Source: Bacteroidia bacterium (GTDB lineage Bacteria > Bacteroidota > Bacteroidia > Flavobacteriales > Flavobacteriaceae). From it: 64,000 nucleotides of DNA. Location of the stretch: assembly GCA_030428705.1 (NCBI GenBank), contig JAUIDI010000001.1, forward strand, positions 806,001 through 870,000, read 5' to 3'. Position numbers and translations under genes: made by a program. This document shows positions 63,761 through 64,000 of this stretch, piece by piece. The notes under the pieces are model-generated. The model did not search any database, had not been told where the DNA came from, and worked only from the letters and a program-made list of their open reading frames with translations. Within the stretch, counting starts at the first letter, position 1. Each line of letters starts with the position of its first letter.

Positions 63761-63900
63761 CGCACACAACATTTTGTTTAAGTTATGTCAGCGAAAGTGT
63801 TAGATATTAACGTTTATAGTCCGCTCAAACTCCCTAGAGGTTTGACAGAAAATCACAACGCAATCCGCTAATACCCATACAATTTACCGTTAGGGCACAT
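63761..63900. repeat. Large imperfect palindrome after the SUMF1 gene
   Basis: A left end GCACACAAC and a right end CCGTTAGGGCAC enclose loosely complementary arms and a central TCAAAC/GTTTGA hairpin (63825-63845). The overall plan matches the element at 59431-59561. The right-end GTTAGGGC is one base away from the integron-like GTTAGGC. No gene is seen from 63751 to 63980. Confidence 0.45.
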
Positions 63901-63980
63901 TAAGCTTTGTAAAGCTAAAAACTTTGTAACCTAAAACAAGAAATTGACGTCTTACAATAAATATAAATATTGTATTGACA

Positions 63981-64000
63981 ATGAGTAGAACCATAATAAC
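63981..64000 (+). CDS. Possible gene start cut by the window end
   Basis: An ATG at 63981 opens a frame MSRTII that runs off the window. No function can be inferred. The AT-rich upstream sequence is consistent with a promoter, but the call is tentative. Confidence 0.3.

Overview
The window looks like chromosome of a marine-type Flavobacteriaceae (Bacteroidota); the genus cannot be resolved from sequence alone. Pointers are the short (287 aa) RpoD-type sigma factor, a TonB-dependent receptor paired with a DUF4249 lipoprotein, DUF5916, YaiO and DUF418 proteins, many short-signal lipoproteins, near absence of Shine-Dalgarno sequences, a TAnnTTTG promoter box, and TTG/GTG starts. No rRNA, tRNA, CRISPR array, insertion sequence or prophage was recognised.

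Layout. 0-8.4 kb: DUF3052 protein and divergent GntR/FCD regulator with its own operator, an ECF sigma factor with a membrane partner, an amidohydrolase, a MobA-like/XdhC cofactor pair without its target enzyme, an AgaI/NagB-type isomerase, and a DUF5916 barrel protein. 8.5-17 kb: a vWA lipoprotein, an OmpA lipoprotein, a small membrane protein, a four-gene overlapping envelope operon (cytochrome c/FG-GAP, 3D-domain, amidase_2, M14 peptidase), a serine hydrolase and a DM13 lipoprotein. 17.4-26.3 kb: menB, an AT-rich patch (GT1-like glycosyltransferase, HTH-membrane protein), a GT4 glycosyltransferase, an SF2 helicase, ghrA-like, DUF6155 and rpoD. 26.3-26.6 kb: two tandem paralogous micropeptide genes.

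27-37.7 kb is the most interesting part. A probable six-gene operon reads leftward: REC-HPt, REC, a HEAT-repeat membrane protein with repeated short FEQ motifs, a processive GT2 synthase, an LtaS-like phosphotransferase with a TPR tail, and a YaiO TPR/beta-barrel protein. Next to it is a fused ILEI-GDPD protein. Together they have the parts for making, decorating and exporting an envelope polysaccharide under phosphorelay control. I propose this as a candidate undescribed system; the function is inferred.

37.8-58.7 kb is mostly housekeeping and metabolism: M19 dipeptidase, thioesterase, DUF72, aldehyde dehydrogenase, cysE-cysM, envelope-stress-type small proteins, corA, a divergent truA paralogue, an OmpR/histidine-kinase pair, a MoxR/ChlI-vWA pair, DUF418, and TonB receptor + DUF4249. 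58.8-64 kb is an AT-rich accessory tail. Single genes (membrane protein, OLD-family nuclease, S41 peptidase, SUMF1 lipoprotein) are separated by long imperfect palindromes ending in related sequences, like cassettes inserted one by one.
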